15,000 nucleotides of DNA from Eimeria necatrix. Lineage: Eukaryota > Apicomplexa > Conoidasida > Eucoccidiorida > Eimeriidae. The stretch spans positions 6,472 to 21,471 of the forward strand of contig NW_013654813.1 in the NCBI RefSeq assembly GCF_000499385.1, read 5' to 3'. The translations under genes were made by a program, and so were the position numbers. This document shows positions 1 to 7,655 of this stretch, one piece after another. Under the pieces are notes generated by a model. That model ran no database searches. It saw only the letters and a list, made by a program, of their open reading frames with translations, and was not told where the DNA came from. Numbering within the stretch: the stretch's first letter is position 1; each line of letters opens with the position of its first letter.

Positions 1-19
1 GCCCCCCGCGCCCCCGCAG

Positions 20-327
20 GTGGGGGCCCCCCCCCGGGGGCCCCCCCGGGGGCCCCCCCGGGGGCCCCCCCGGGAAGCCCCAGCCCGGGGGGCCCCCCAG
101 GGGGCCCCCCAGGGGGCCCCCGAGGGGCCCCCGGGCCCCCTGCTGCCGCGGCCTGTTGTGTTTGTACCCTTTCGACACCAAATGGGTTTTGAATTTGCAC
201 TTCCTCATGACTGTCCAACAATAATGGAAGAAGAAGAATGGACTTCTTTGGACTGCAGCGAAGCAGAAAGTCCCGGGGGGTGCATGCGCAGCAGCGCGGA
301 GGAGGCGCTGCAGCAGCAGCAGCAGCA

Positions 328-359
<32 letters not shown>

Positions 360-478
360 CGGCAGCAGCAGCGGCGGGGAAGGAAGGCAGCAGCAGCGCC
401 CAACGGGGCAGGCACGCGGGAAAAGAAGCAGCCCAAGACTTCTGCGGGGCTGCAGCGGGGGAAGCACCCCTGGTAACC

Positions 479-525
<47 letters not shown>

Positions 526-996
526 AGCGGGCGGACTCGGGGAGGTGGCGGGGCCCGTCGGTGCTGCGCCGCCCGAGGACCAGCAGCAGCAGCAGGTGAC
601 CAGTGGTCCACTTTCGCTGCTGGGGACTTTGGCTCAGAAAGTGGCAGCAGCTTTGGCTGCTTCTGCTGCAGCACTTAGTGCATGCAGCGCAGCAGACTTA
701 ATTGACGAAAGCCAGCTGCTGCTGCCCAGCAGCAACTCGCCGCAGCAGCCTGCTGCCCGCCAGCAGCAGCAGCTCGCAACTCTACACGCCCCACAAAAAG
801 ATGCCAACTGCAGCAGCAGCAGCAGCAGCAGCAGCAGCGGCAGCAGCAGCAGCAGCAGAGCAGTCGCGTGCTTAGCAGCAGCAGCGCGGGACCGAGAAGA
901 CACAAGAAGGAATTTAATTGTCTCCAAAACTGCAGCAGATTGCACCAGAGAAAGCCCCTACGAAAGCCAGCAGAGTGAGGGTCTCGAGGCCACTTT

Positions 997-1045
<49 letters not shown>

Positions 1046-1368
1046 CATGGCGGCGGCTGCCAGCTGCAGTCGCCCTTTGCAAAGATAAACAAATATCTTG
1101 AAATGAACACGACAGCAGCTGCCTCTTGGCGCTGCGTCGCTGCAAGCCGGCCAGGGGACGCTGCTGCTGCTGCTGCTGCGCTGCTGCGGGTTTCCGGAGC
1201 CTTCACGAGCAGCCAGGGGGCCCCCCGACAGCCCAAGGGGCCCCCGGGGGCCCCCCCTTCAGTCTGGGGGCCCCTCGGTGGGGCCCAAATTGAAATTGAT
1301 ATATTCCAAGGCTGCCAAGCAGCAGCAGTTTTGAACTTTGCTCAGTGCACCACCAGCTACCCTGGGCT

Positions 1369-1415
<47 letters not shown>

Positions 1416-1614
1416 GCCCGTACTACGGGTCCTCTTCGCTGCTGTCTGCCTGGATGGAAGTGCCGCCCGCGGCCGCAGACTCGCAGCAACCAGCTGCAGC
1501 AGCAGCAGAAGAGAAAGGGCTTGGCGTTCAAGTGGTTTTGTTGAAGAAGAAGTTCCTGCTGAACACATCCCGGGAGAAGAAGAGGAGCAAGCAGCAGCAG
1601 CAGCAGCAGCAGCA

Positions 1615-1652
<38 letters not shown>

Positions 1653-1726
1653 CGCAGAAGCCGCGAAAAGCAGCTCGATTGGAATGGCCAGTGGGGGGCG
1701 AAGCCGCGCTGCTGCTGCGCTTTTAG
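20..1726 (+). CDS. Low-complexity protein of unknown function, partial or single exon
   Basis: I do not recognise this protein. The frame is open for 568 codons, but the first ~55 are a GGGGCCCC tract (Gly-Ala-Pro). The likely starts are the ATGs at 182 (MGFEFALPHDCP) or 224 (MEEEEWTSLDCSE), both with A at -3. Non-repeat blocks that look genuinely coding are MEEEEWTSLDCSEAESPGG, the helix-like block starting GPLSLLGTLAQKVAAALAAS, SPFAKINKYLEMNTT and GGAQIEIDIFQGCQAAAVL. Between them lie poly-Gln, poly-Ala (at ~480-525 and ~997-1045) and poly-Ser. No signal peptide, membrane segment or known domain is visible. The last part is doubtful: after about 1540 another frame (GFVEEEVPAEHIPGEEEEQ, poly-Ala, stop at 1753) reads more naturally than the poly-Gln/poly-Leu of this frame. 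A small intron or an indel near there is possible. The 3' side is AT-rich with AATAAA motifs. Confidence 0.4.
21..142. repeat. GGGGGCCCCC tandem tract
   Basis: The unit is a G5-6/C5-7 alternation, self-complementary and open in all frames. It reads as GAP/GPPR on the plus strand. It could be the end of a coding exon or the promoter/5'UTR of the gene starting at 182 or 224; the sequence does not decide. Confidence 0.85.
679..686. promoter_or_regulatory. TGCATGCA octamer inside the first coding region
   Basis: An exact TGCATGCA palindrome. GCATGC-type octamers are bound by apicomplexan AP2 factors and occur in coccidian promoters (family knowledge). This copy is inside an apparent reading frame, so it may be coincidental. 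Confidence 0.3.
1592..1648. repeat. (CAG)8(CTG)11 inverted junction
   Basis: Eight CAG units pass directly into eleven CTG units, a perfect inverted repeat able to form a hairpin in DNA or RNA. In the frame of the first gene it reads as Gln then Leu; in the next frame it is uninterrupted poly-Ala, which is more typical of coccidian homopolymers. Confidence 0.9.
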
Positions 1727-1739
1727 CAGCAGAGCTGCA

Positions 1740-1830
1740 GCAAATAAAGCATTAAAATAAATAATAAAAGAATTAATAAATTAAATTTTAAATAAAATAT
1801 TAAAGTTTTAATTCAATTTTATTTATCTGC
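1740..1830 (+). other. AT-rich 3' flank with polyadenylation-like motifs
   Basis: Nearly pure A/T following the stops at 1724-1726 and 1753-1755, with several AATAAA hexamers (the first at ~1742). This fits a 3'UTR and termination region of the upstream plus-strand gene. It could equally be an intron interior. Confidence 0.45.
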
Positions 1831-1896
1831 TGCTATAACGGCGCCTTGGCAGCAAAATGGCAGCACAAGGGGCCCTTTCTTTTATTCCTTTTTTAG

Positions 1897-2062
1897 GGCC
1901 CTCGGGGCCCCAAAAGTATCCCAGAGGGGCCCCCAGGGGGGGCCCCCAAGGGGGGCCCCCAAAGAGAACCCCCAAAGGGGGCCCCCAAAGAGGGCCCCCA
2001 AAGGGGGCCCCCAAAGGGGGCCCCTAAAGGGGGCCCCCAATGGGGGCCCCTGGGGAGTTTTC
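1897..2062. repeat. GGGGGCCCCCAAA(G) minisatellite
   Basis: About eleven units of roughly 13-15 bp with core GGGGGCCCCCAAAG, open on both strands. The minus strand reads as Gly-Pro-Leu/Trp-Gly-Ala-Pro strings with nothing protein-like at either end. I treat it as a non-coding minisatellite. Confidence 0.8.
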
Positions 2063-2674
2063 CCCAAGGAGCCGTAGGAAGTACCCAAGGGGATGCTAAG
2101 GATTGGAGCAGAAACAGCAGCAGCAGCTGCTGCAGCTGCTGCTGCTAATGCAGCTGCAGCTGCTGCTGCTGCTGCTGCTGCTGCAGCTGCAGCTGCTGCT
2201 GCAGCTGCAGCTGCTGCTGCTGCTGCTGCTGCTGCAGCTGCAGCAGATGCAGGTTCTGGGAGCGACAGCAGCAGCGCGCAGCCTGTAGCTGCTGAGAACT
2301 TTTGCTGCTGCTGCTCTCAATTGGTCTTTTAGCTGCCAATTAAAAAGAAATAAAAAAGAAAATAAAAAGACAATAGAAGATTTGTTGCTGCTATGGTCTG
2401 ACCAATGGACACATTTAAAAGACCGCAGCAGAAGTTGCTGCTGCATGCGCGCGGGCAAATGCAAATGCGCAGCTCAGTAAGCTTTAGAAGCAGCAGCAGC
2501 AGCTGCTGCAGCTGCAGCAGCAGCAGCAGCTGCTGCTGCAGCAGCTGCTGCTGGAGAAGCAGTTTGTGCTGCATTTGGGGTTCCCTAGAGACCAATTAAT
2601 TTTAAGCTGTTTTGGATGCATCTGCGGATCGTCGCAGCAGCAGCAGCCGCTGGAGCAGCAGCAGCAGCAGCAGC

Positions 2675-2721
<47 letters not shown>

Positions 2722-2735
2722 TTAGTTTCGAGCTA
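2063..2735. other. CAG/CTG and GCTGCA repeat DNA, no convincing gene
   Basis: Contains a GCTGCA/CTG block (~2115-2249), a CAG/CTG block (~2490-2555) and another (~2632-2725), separated by AT-rich sequence at 2335-2400 and unique sequence at 2400-2490 and 2556-2630. A plus-strand ATG at 2093 opens MLRIGAETAAA and ends at 2332 (stop) as ...AENFCCCCSQLVF; the ATG at 2616 opens MHLRIVAAAA. Neither has a splice or protein signature strong enough to call. All these repeats are open in most frames. Confidence 0.6.
2115..2249. repeat. GCTGCA/CTG self-complementary repeat
   Basis: Interleaved CTG, CAG and GCTGCA units (PstI/PvuII-like CTGCAG and CAGCTG palindromes every few bases). The block is almost its own reverse complement, so it can fold on itself; it encodes ~50 Ala on the plus strand. 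Confidence 0.85.
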
Positions 2736-2834
2736 CTAGATCGCCCGAAGGCCCCCCAGGCCGGTTGGCTGCCACCTTGGGGCCGCAGCAGCAGCAGGAG
2801 CAGCAACAACAGTAGGCACAGCAGCATCTGCGAG

Positions 2835-2874
<40 letters not shown>

Positions 2875-3067
2875 CGGTGGGGGCGCAGCAGCGCTGCTGT
2901 GCTGCTGCGGCTCTCCTCCATCATACCCCCCAAAGGCCGCAGCATCAGGGGGGCCCCCCGGGGCCTCCCCAAAGGCAAGGGTACAGTTGGGGGGCCCCTG
3001 TCTGGCCTTGCGGGGATAAGGGGGCCCCCCCAGGCCTGGGGCCTCCGCTGCACTGCAGCACCGAGGT

Positions 3068-3110
<43 letters not shown>

Positions 3111-3256
3111 GGCTGAGTTTGCTGCTAAGTTTGCTGCTGCTGGGTTTGCTATGGCCCCCCAGTACGGCACTTGCTGCCCACTCACTGCATCTTGCTGCGG
3201 CCACATTATTGGCTTTTCTGCTGCTGCAGCAACAGATCCCAACGGGCGACGTTCCG

Positions 3257-3300
<44 letters not shown>
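2736..3300 (-). CDS. Possible downstream coding part of the minus-strand secreted-protein gene
   Basis: On the minus strand this frame runs from poly-Ser upstream (to 4202) into a non-repeat block with protein-like composition: EKPIMWPQQD, AVSGQQVPYWGAIANP, AAANLAANSAP, then a Pro/Gly/Arg-rich part (GAAVQRRPQAWGGPLIPARP, GMMEESRSSTAALL) and the end RWQPTGLGGLRAI before TAG at 2736-2738. The frame differs from that of the signal-peptide exon at 4758, so joining them needs an intron or repeat-length change that I cannot locate. The plus strand is also open here but reads as Leu/Cys/Ala strings. I infer minus-strand coding weakly. Confidence 0.3.
2946..3040. repeat. Imperfect GGGGCCCC-rich stretch
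   Basis: Short GGGGGCCCC motifs spaced by unique bases, open on both strands. On the minus strand it forms the Pro/Arg/Gly-rich part of the possible 3' coding block; otherwise it has no feature of its own. Confidence 0.5.
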
Positions 3301-3302
<2 letters not shown>

Positions 3303-3399
3303 GCTGCTGCTGCTGCTGGGGGAGCCACTGCTGGCGCTGTTGCTGCTGCCGCTGCTTTCTGTGGACCTGTTGCTGTCGTTGCTACTGTTGCTGCTGCTG

Positions 3400-3965
3400 C
3401 TGCTTGCGGGCCTGCTGCTGCTGCTGCTGCTTGCGGGCCTGCTGCTGCTGCCACTGCTGCTGCTGCTGGCGAGCCTGCTGTTGCTGCCACTGCTGCTGCT
3501 GCTGCTGCTTGTGGGCCTGCTGCTGCTGCTGCTGCCGCTGCTGCTGCTTGTGGGCCCGCTGCTGCTGCTTGTGGGCCTGCTGCTGCTGCTGCTGCTGCTT
3601 GTGGGCCTGCTGCTGCTGCTGCCGCTGCTTGTGGGCCTACTGCTGCTGCTGCTGCTTGTGGGCCTGCTGCTGCTGCCGCTGCTGCTGCTTGTGGGCCTGC
3701 TGCTGCTGCTGCTACTTGTGGGCCTAGTGCTGCTGCTGCCGCTGCTGCTGCTTGTTGGCCTGCTGCTGCTGCTGCTGCTGCTGCTTGTGAACCAGCTGCT
3801 GCTGCTTGTGGGCCTGCTGCTGCTGCTGCTGCTGCTGCTGCTTGTGGGCCTGCTGCTGATGCTGTTGCTGCTGATTGTTGGCCTGCTGCTGCTGCTGCTG
3901 CTTGTGGGCCTGCTGCTGCTGCTTCTCGGCCTGCTGCTGCTGCTGCTGCTGCTTGTCGGCGTGCT
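3400..3965. repeat. CTG-based minisatellite with TTGTGGGCC spacer
   Basis: About twenty units of variable length: CTTGTGGGCCTG followed by 3-10 CTG. On the minus strand the unit is (CAG)n-GCCCACAAG, read as (Gln)n-Ala-His-Lys, (Ser)n-Arg-Pro-Thr or (Ala)n-Gly-Pro-Gln according to frame; on the plus strand as (Leu)n-Val-Gly. Unit length varies in steps of 3 bp, which keeps any frame intact. A CAG to TAG change at 3724-3726 closes the Gln frame; the Ser frame stays open. Confidence 0.9.
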
Positions 3966-3994
3966 GCTGCTGCTGCTGCTGCTGGCGTTGCTGG

Positions 3995-4028
<34 letters not shown>

Positions 4029-4123
4029 GTTGCTGCTGCTGGTTTCGGCAGCGGCTCTGGTGGTTCTGGCAGCGGTGGTGGTGGTGCTGGCCGTGGTGGT
4101 GGTAGTGGTGGTGGTGGTTGTAG

Positions 4124-4193
<70 letters not shown>

Positions 4194-4562
4194 TGATTTC
4201 AACGGCCAAGACGGAGCCGGCTGCTCTTTCTGTTGCAGTTGCTGCTGCAGTTGGTGCTGCTGTTGCTGGTGCTGCTGCAGCAGTCTGCGTGGCAGCTGGC
4301 TCGGTGGTGGCCTTCGGTGTCCATCTTCTTCTTGCTGCTGCAGTTGTTGCTGCTGCAGTTGCTGCTGCTGCTGTTGCTGCTGTTGTGGTGGTCGTGACAG
4401 GGCGGGGTGGGGTTGTGTTTATTTCTTCTATAGAGTGATCAGTTTGCTGCTGCTGCTGCTGCTGCTGCAGCTGCTGCTGCAGCTGTTCCATTTGCTGCCG
4501 GCCGCTGGTGTCGCTTTCTTCAGGAACATGCCCCGGCCGCAGGCGCCCTCTGCTGCTGCTGT

Positions 4563-4615
<53 letters not shown>

Positions 4616-4670
4616 GGGATCATTCCGGCACCCTCCTGCATCTCCCAGAATGTAGCAGTGCTAGGCTGGT

Positions 4671-4708
<38 letters not shown>

Positions 4709-4758
4709 GCAGCAGCGCCCGAGAGGGCGAAAGTGAATAGCGCTAGGAAGGGCCTCAT
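3724..4758 (-). CDS. Secreted-type low-complexity protein with N-terminal signal peptide
   Basis: I do not recognise the family. Read on the minus strand from ATG at 4758, the protein begins MRPFLALFTFALSGAAAA: a basic residue, a hydrophobic core and small residues, a textbook signal peptide. Then, in order: poly-Ala; NQPSTATFWEMQEGAGMIP; a Ser/Asn-rich block; GRLRPGHVPEESDTSGRQQ; a Gln-rich stretch; TDHSIEEINTTPPRPV; a Thr/Ala-rich, mucin-like block containing RRRWTPKATTEP; GSVLAVEIR; 22 Gln encoded at 4126-4191; a His-rich cluster (HHHHYHHHGQHHHH); and Gln-Ala-His-Lys repeats to TAG at 3724. Length is 344 residues. The ATG has G at -3. A GTG 18 nt upstream is in frame but no better. The non-repeat parts read as protein only on this strand. 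The stop sits in a repeat, so the true C-terminus may lie in another frame downstream (2736-3300). Secretion is inferred from the leader only. Confidence 0.5.
4126..4191. repeat. (CTG)22 tract
   Basis: A perfect run of 22 CTG on the plus strand, encoding 22 Gln in the frame of the signal-peptide gene on the minus strand. Perfect runs of this length are usually length-variable. Confidence 0.9.
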
Positions 4759-4802
4759 TGCCGCTGAGGTCCCCACAGAGGCCGCTGCCCTAGGGCTTAC
4801 GG

Positions 4803-4848
4803 TTTAGGGTTTAGGGTTTAGGGTTTAGGGTTTAGGGTTTAGGGTTTG
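4803..4848. repeat. Telomere-like (TTTAGGG)6 array
   Basis: Six exact TTTAGGG units and a TTTGGGG variant, flanked by unique sequence on both sides, so it is interstitial. It ends 45 bp upstream of the ATG of the minus-strand secreted-protein gene and therefore lies in its 5'UTR, promoter or leader intron, reading CCCTAAA in that gene's sense. Confidence 0.95.
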
Positions 4849-4849
4849 G

Positions 4850-5230
4850 GGGCAACGCACTGCCGGGGAATAGCAGCGCCGGGGTGCAGCAACATAAGAA
4901 AAGAAAACCCAACTCGCAGCAGCAAGAAGAGAAGCACTAAATAAAGAAAATATATTTTTGAAATTAAATTAAAATATATTTTCTCAGCAGCAGCAAAATG
5001 CTTCCTCGAGTGCTGCTGCTGCAGCAAGCAGCAAAGACGCACCTGCAAGAAGCAAAAAAAAGAAAAGACAAGAAAAGGAATTCATAAAAACTCTTTTTCC
5101 TGTTTTGCTTCCTCGGGGCCCCGCGAGCATGCAAATCTTCGAAATTAATTCCATTTAGTTTAATTTAATTAAATTAATCAAATTAATTTAATTGATTTAA
5201 TTAATTTAATCAATTTAATTCAATTTATTT
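4850..5230 (-). other. AT-rich upstream region of the minus-strand gene, with candidate splice acceptor
   Basis: The minus strand shows a long pyrimidine run (reverse complement of ~5050-5095) ending in TTGCAG with the AG at 5046-5047, a very strong acceptor by eye. It is followed by a GC-rich block with CAGCAGCAG (to ~4985), then AT-rich sequence. This suggests a leader exon or intron upstream of the gene starting at 4758. Around 5150-5225 the DNA is almost only AATTAAATTTAATT permutations, a dense AT palindrome cluster. Confidence 0.4.
5150..5228. repeat. AT-only palindromic repeat
   Basis: Permutations of TTTAATTAAATTAATC with many inverted copies and no G apart from a few bases. Typical of intron or intergenic DNA here; it has cruciform potential. 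Confidence 0.75.
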
Positions 5231-5727
5231 CACTGGTTTGGGCTTGTTGCGTTCATTCCCCCTCTGCAGCTAAGAGGCGCCAGCCGCTCGCTGGCAGGGG
5301 AGCTCACCTGGGTGGAATTTCTCAAATTAAAGAATTAAATGAATTAAATGGATTAAATTTGTTGTTTAGTTTTGCAAAATGCTAAAAAGAAGGAGAAATC
5401 GGGGAAGTTTGCTGCAGCAAGTGTGCAGGCGAGGCGGCGCTGCAGCTGTGCTGCGCAGCAGTGCGGAGGTGACCCTGGGGGCTTTCTGCGGGCTAATTTG
5501 AACAAACAAAAGACAAAAATGAATTAAAATTATTAAATTTAAATTAAATTCACCTTTTAAACATTTACAAAGGCCTGGGGCTGGCTCTTTTTGCTGCTCG
5601 CCTGCCGCTGCAGCACCACCCACCCGTGGGGCCCCAACACCCGCTGCAGCAGCAGGTGACCCTGGCCGTGTTCCCTGCTGCAGCAGCTCTTAATTTTGCG
5701 TTCTATTTAATTAAATTTATTTTATTT
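5231..5727. other. Three GC-rich islets in AT-rich DNA; candidate small exons, strand uncertain
   Basis: Islets at ~5250-5310, ~5400-5495 and ~5565-5690. Islet 1 has a strong plus-strand acceptor (pyrimidine run ending CTCTGCAG at ~5270). Islet 2 has a strong minus-strand acceptor (T-rich run ending AGCCCGCAG, AG at ~5486). Islet 3 has a minus-strand donor AAAAG|GTGAAT (~5555), and joining it to islet 2 keeps a frame open (CLCKCLK then ESPQGHLRTAAQHS, or ARRKPPGSPPH with the earlier AG). Islets 2 and 3 also carry plus-strand GAG|GTGACC and CAG|GTGACC donors. The signals conflict, so I call no gene. Confidence 0.4.
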
Positions 5728-5732
5728 TTATT

Positions 5733-5863
5733 TTGTTTTTAATTTATTCAAATACTCGAGATTTTCAGCCTGAGCAGCAGCAGCAGCAAAAGAGAGAAGC
5801 GCCGCAGCAGCAGCAGCAACCGGGCGGTGACCGCTGCAGACCAGTGGACAACCACGCTGCCTC

Positions 5864-5901
<38 letters not shown>

Positions 5902-6032
5902 CACTGCTGCAGCAGCAGCAGTTATATCTCGCGCCACAAAAGCTGCAGCTGCAGCAACTGGGGCAGCAGCCGCAGCTCCCGCGGCAGCAGCTGCTGCGGG
6001 CGCTGCCCAGCGCCTGCTGCCTTGCACATTGA
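5733..6032 (+). CDS. Possible Gln-rich exon, weak
   Basis: The plus strand has a T-rich acceptor ending ATTTTCAG at 5768. From there the frame reads PEQQQQQKREAPQQQQQPGG, DRCRPVDNHAAS, poly-Gln, then QKLQLQQLGQQPQLPRQQ and LLRALPSACCLAH before TGA at 6030-6032. A GTGACC donor lies at ~5825. The minus strand is also open across the same DNA (mostly poly-Ala, ending AENLEYLNKLKTK) but starts without ATG. The evidence is composition and one splice site only; the protein is unrecognised. Confidence 0.3.
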
Positions 6033-6206
6033 AGCGCAGCACAAGCAGCAGCAGCAGCAGCAGCAGCAGCAGTGGATTACCTCCTGCTGCTGCTGCTGCA
6101 GCAGCAGCAAATTGTCCTGCCGTGGGCAGCTACCAAACAAAAATCCTAAAACGCCAAGCTAGTTTTTAATGCTACTTGTAGCAGCAAAACTGTAGCCATA
6201 CACACT

Positions 6207-6217
6207 AGACTGCATGC

Positions 6218-6265
<48 letters not shown>

Positions 6266-6370
6266 GCAGCAGCAGCAGCAAGTGCAGAAGAACGTACCAC
6301 TTTACGTGTCATCAACGAAGACGGTTTTGTACAAACGTGCAAATCTATTGTCTGCGCAGTCAAACCCTAA
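6207..6370 (+). CDS. Possible short exon with poly-CAG then unique sequence
   Basis: TGCATGCA followed by a (CAG)n tract (~6218-6284), then ~80 bp of unique sequence ending at a telomere-like array. All three plus frames stay open: Ala frame then SAEERTTLRVINEDGFVQTC; Gln frame then VQKNVPLYVSSTKTVLYKR; Ser frame then KCRRTYHFTCHQ. At most one is real. The unique part is too protein-like to dismiss, but start, frame and splice sites cannot be fixed. Confidence 0.25.
6211..6218. promoter_or_regulatory. TGCATGCA octamer followed by CAG tract
   Basis: An exact TGCATGCA directly joined to CAGCAGCAG, the same arrangement as at 8462 upstream of the kinesin. Candidate AP2-type factor site (family knowledge; role here inferred). 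Confidence 0.35.
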
Positions 6371-6643
6371 ACCCTAAACCCTATACCCTAAACCCTAAAC
6401 CCTAAACCCTAATTCTAAGTGACAACCGCTACAGTCTGCGTGAGAAACTCCAAACCCTAGCTGCTGAACCCTAAACCCTAACCCATAAACTTTAAGCTCT
6501 GAACTCTAAACCCTGAGCCCTAAACCCTAAACCCTAAACCCTAAACCGTAGCGCCGAAACCCTAGGCCCTAGCGGCAAAACCGTAAACCCTAGCGCCGAA
6601 CGCCTAACGCAAAACCCTAAACCCTAAACCCTAAACCCTAAAG
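6362..6643. repeat. Telomere-like CCCTAAA arrays, one exact and one degenerate
   Basis: 6362-6411 is nearly exact AAACCCT. 6451-6643 is a decayed version with variants such as CCGTAGCGCCGAAA and CCCTAGGCCCTAGCGG between exact runs (~6519-6546 and ~6614-6643). The decay suggests an old array mixed with newer expansions. Confidence 0.9.
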
Positions 6644-6736
6644 CCCGTTTTAAATTCCACATTTCCCCCTTTTTGTTCGAAAAGGCTCATTTGAACTTGC
6701 TGCTGGAGCTTGCTGCTGCTGCCGGGCAGCGGTGAG

Positions 6737-6893
6737 GCAGCAGCAAAAGCAGCAGCAGCAAAAGTAGCAGCAGCAAAAGTTACAGCAGCAAAAGTTGCAG
6801 CAGCAAAAGTGGCAGCAGCAATAGTGACAGCAGCAGAAGCAGCAGCAGCAAAGTGGCAGCAGCAAAACGACTGCAGCAAAAGCAGCTGCAGCA
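6737..6893. repeat. 15-bp minisatellite, core GCAGCAGCAAAAGTN
   Basis: About nine units of AGCAGCAGCAAAAGT with variation mostly in the last bases. On the plus strand it reads as the pentapeptide Ala-Ala-Ala-Lys-Val; on the minus strand as Phe-Ala-Ala-Ala-Thr. No splice sites frame it convincingly. Confidence 0.8.
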
Positions 6894-6997
6894 GGAAACA
6901 AATGCTGCAGAAACCCACTTTAGAAACTTTTTTGTTTTTTAATTTTCAGAATTTTCTTTTTTGTCAAATCTGCAATTTGCTGCGCCTTTTGGAACCG

Positions 6998-7011
6998 GGT
7001 GTACGTACACC
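6998..7011. repeat. 14-bp palindrome GGTGTACGTACACC, copy 1
   Basis: A perfect palindrome in otherwise AT-rich DNA, followed 12 bp later by a half copy (GGTGTCTGTGG) and by TGCATGCA at 7035-7042. It belongs to a dispersed family in this window (see also 7221, 8034, 10506, 11101, 12553 and 13337). Confidence 0.8.
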
Positions 7012-7046
7012 TCATTCAGGTGTCTGTGGTCAAGTGCATGCACCGC

Positions 7047-7180
7047 CAATTACTTATTTATTTATTATTTATTTATTATTTATTTATTATTTATTTATTA
7101 TTTATTATTATTTGTTTATTATTTATTATTATTTGTTTATTATTTATTATTATTTGTTTATTACTTATTATTTATTTATT
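7047..7180. repeat. TTTATTA(TTTATT) AT microsatellite
   Basis: TTTATTATTTATTTATTA permutations, with a 25-bp higher period at the end. A near-identical repeat lies in kinesin intron 4 at ~10980-11040. Tyr/Ile/Leu readings of it are not meaningful. Confidence 0.85.
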
Positions 7181-7189
7181 TACTTCCAG

Positions 7190-7216
7190 AAGCCGCACTG
7201 GCGCGGTGGCTTGGAA
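7190..7216 (+). other. Candidate 27-nt micro-exon
   Basis: A strong acceptor (TTATTTATTTACTTCCAG, AG at 7188-7189) is followed 27 bp later by a consensus donor GAA|GTGAGG at 7217. In phase 0 it reads KPHWRGGLE. The minus strand also offers a GTAAAT donor over the same islet. No neighbouring exon could be tied to it. Confidence 0.25.
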
Positions 7217-7220
7217 GTGA

Positions 7221-7234
7221 GGTGTCTGTACACC
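7221..7234. repeat. 14-bp palindrome family, copy 2 (GGTGTCTGTACACC)
   Basis: It differs from the perfect palindrome at one central position and lies directly after the candidate micro-exon. Confidence 0.7.
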
Positions 7235-7655
7235 GCGTAGGGGAAAAAAGATGAAAATAAAAATAAATAAATAAATGGTAAAATAATTATAATTATAATT
7301 AAATAATAAAATAATTATAAGTAGGTAAATAAATAATAGAATAGTTGTAAATAGATAAATGAATAAATATTAAAGTAATTATAAATAAATAAACAAGCAA
7401 ATAAATAAATAAATAAATAATGAATGAAAGCTTTTGCATGCACTTGTGCATTTAAATGCGAGAGATCTCCTTTGAAAGGAAAACAAAAGCCAAAAGGATT
7501 TTCTTGAAATGAAATTAATTAAATGAAATTAAATAAATACTTTTAGGAATTTATTTTTCAAAAAGAATTAATTCAACTGTTTCATTTTAACTATTCACTC
7601 AACTTGGGTACGGGCGGCTGCTCCTGGCGAGGCTTTCTCGCTGCAATGAAACTTC

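Noticed and set aside
21..2062. Hexanucleotide GGGGCC expansion of the human-disease type
   Set aside because: The unit here is G5C5 with variable spacers, not a pure GGGGCC hexamer, and the host is not a vertebrate.
1823..2088. Minus-strand Gly/Pro/Trp/Leu protein
   Set aside because: Pure translation of the GGGGGCCCCCAAAG minisatellite.
3171..4196. Plus-strand poly-Ala frame with CGPAAAA repeats
   Set aside because: Another stop-free reading of the same minisatellite, with no start context, splice sites or unique protein-like flank.
2899..4740. 613-codon plus-strand frame, mostly poly-Leu
   Set aside because: It is the antisense of CAG repeats. Unique parts read as Cys/Leu strings, while the minus strand gives a signal peptide and natural sequence.
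5467..5830. Recurring GGTGACC motif as a regulatory element
   Set aside because: Copies at ~5467, 5655 and 5825 fit GT donor contexts after GAG/CAG and are too short to call a separate element.
5728..6042. Minus-strand poly-Ala protein ending AENLEYLNKLKTK
   Set aside because: No ATG start, mostly repeat, and the plus strand has a better acceptor at 5768. Kept only as an alternative.
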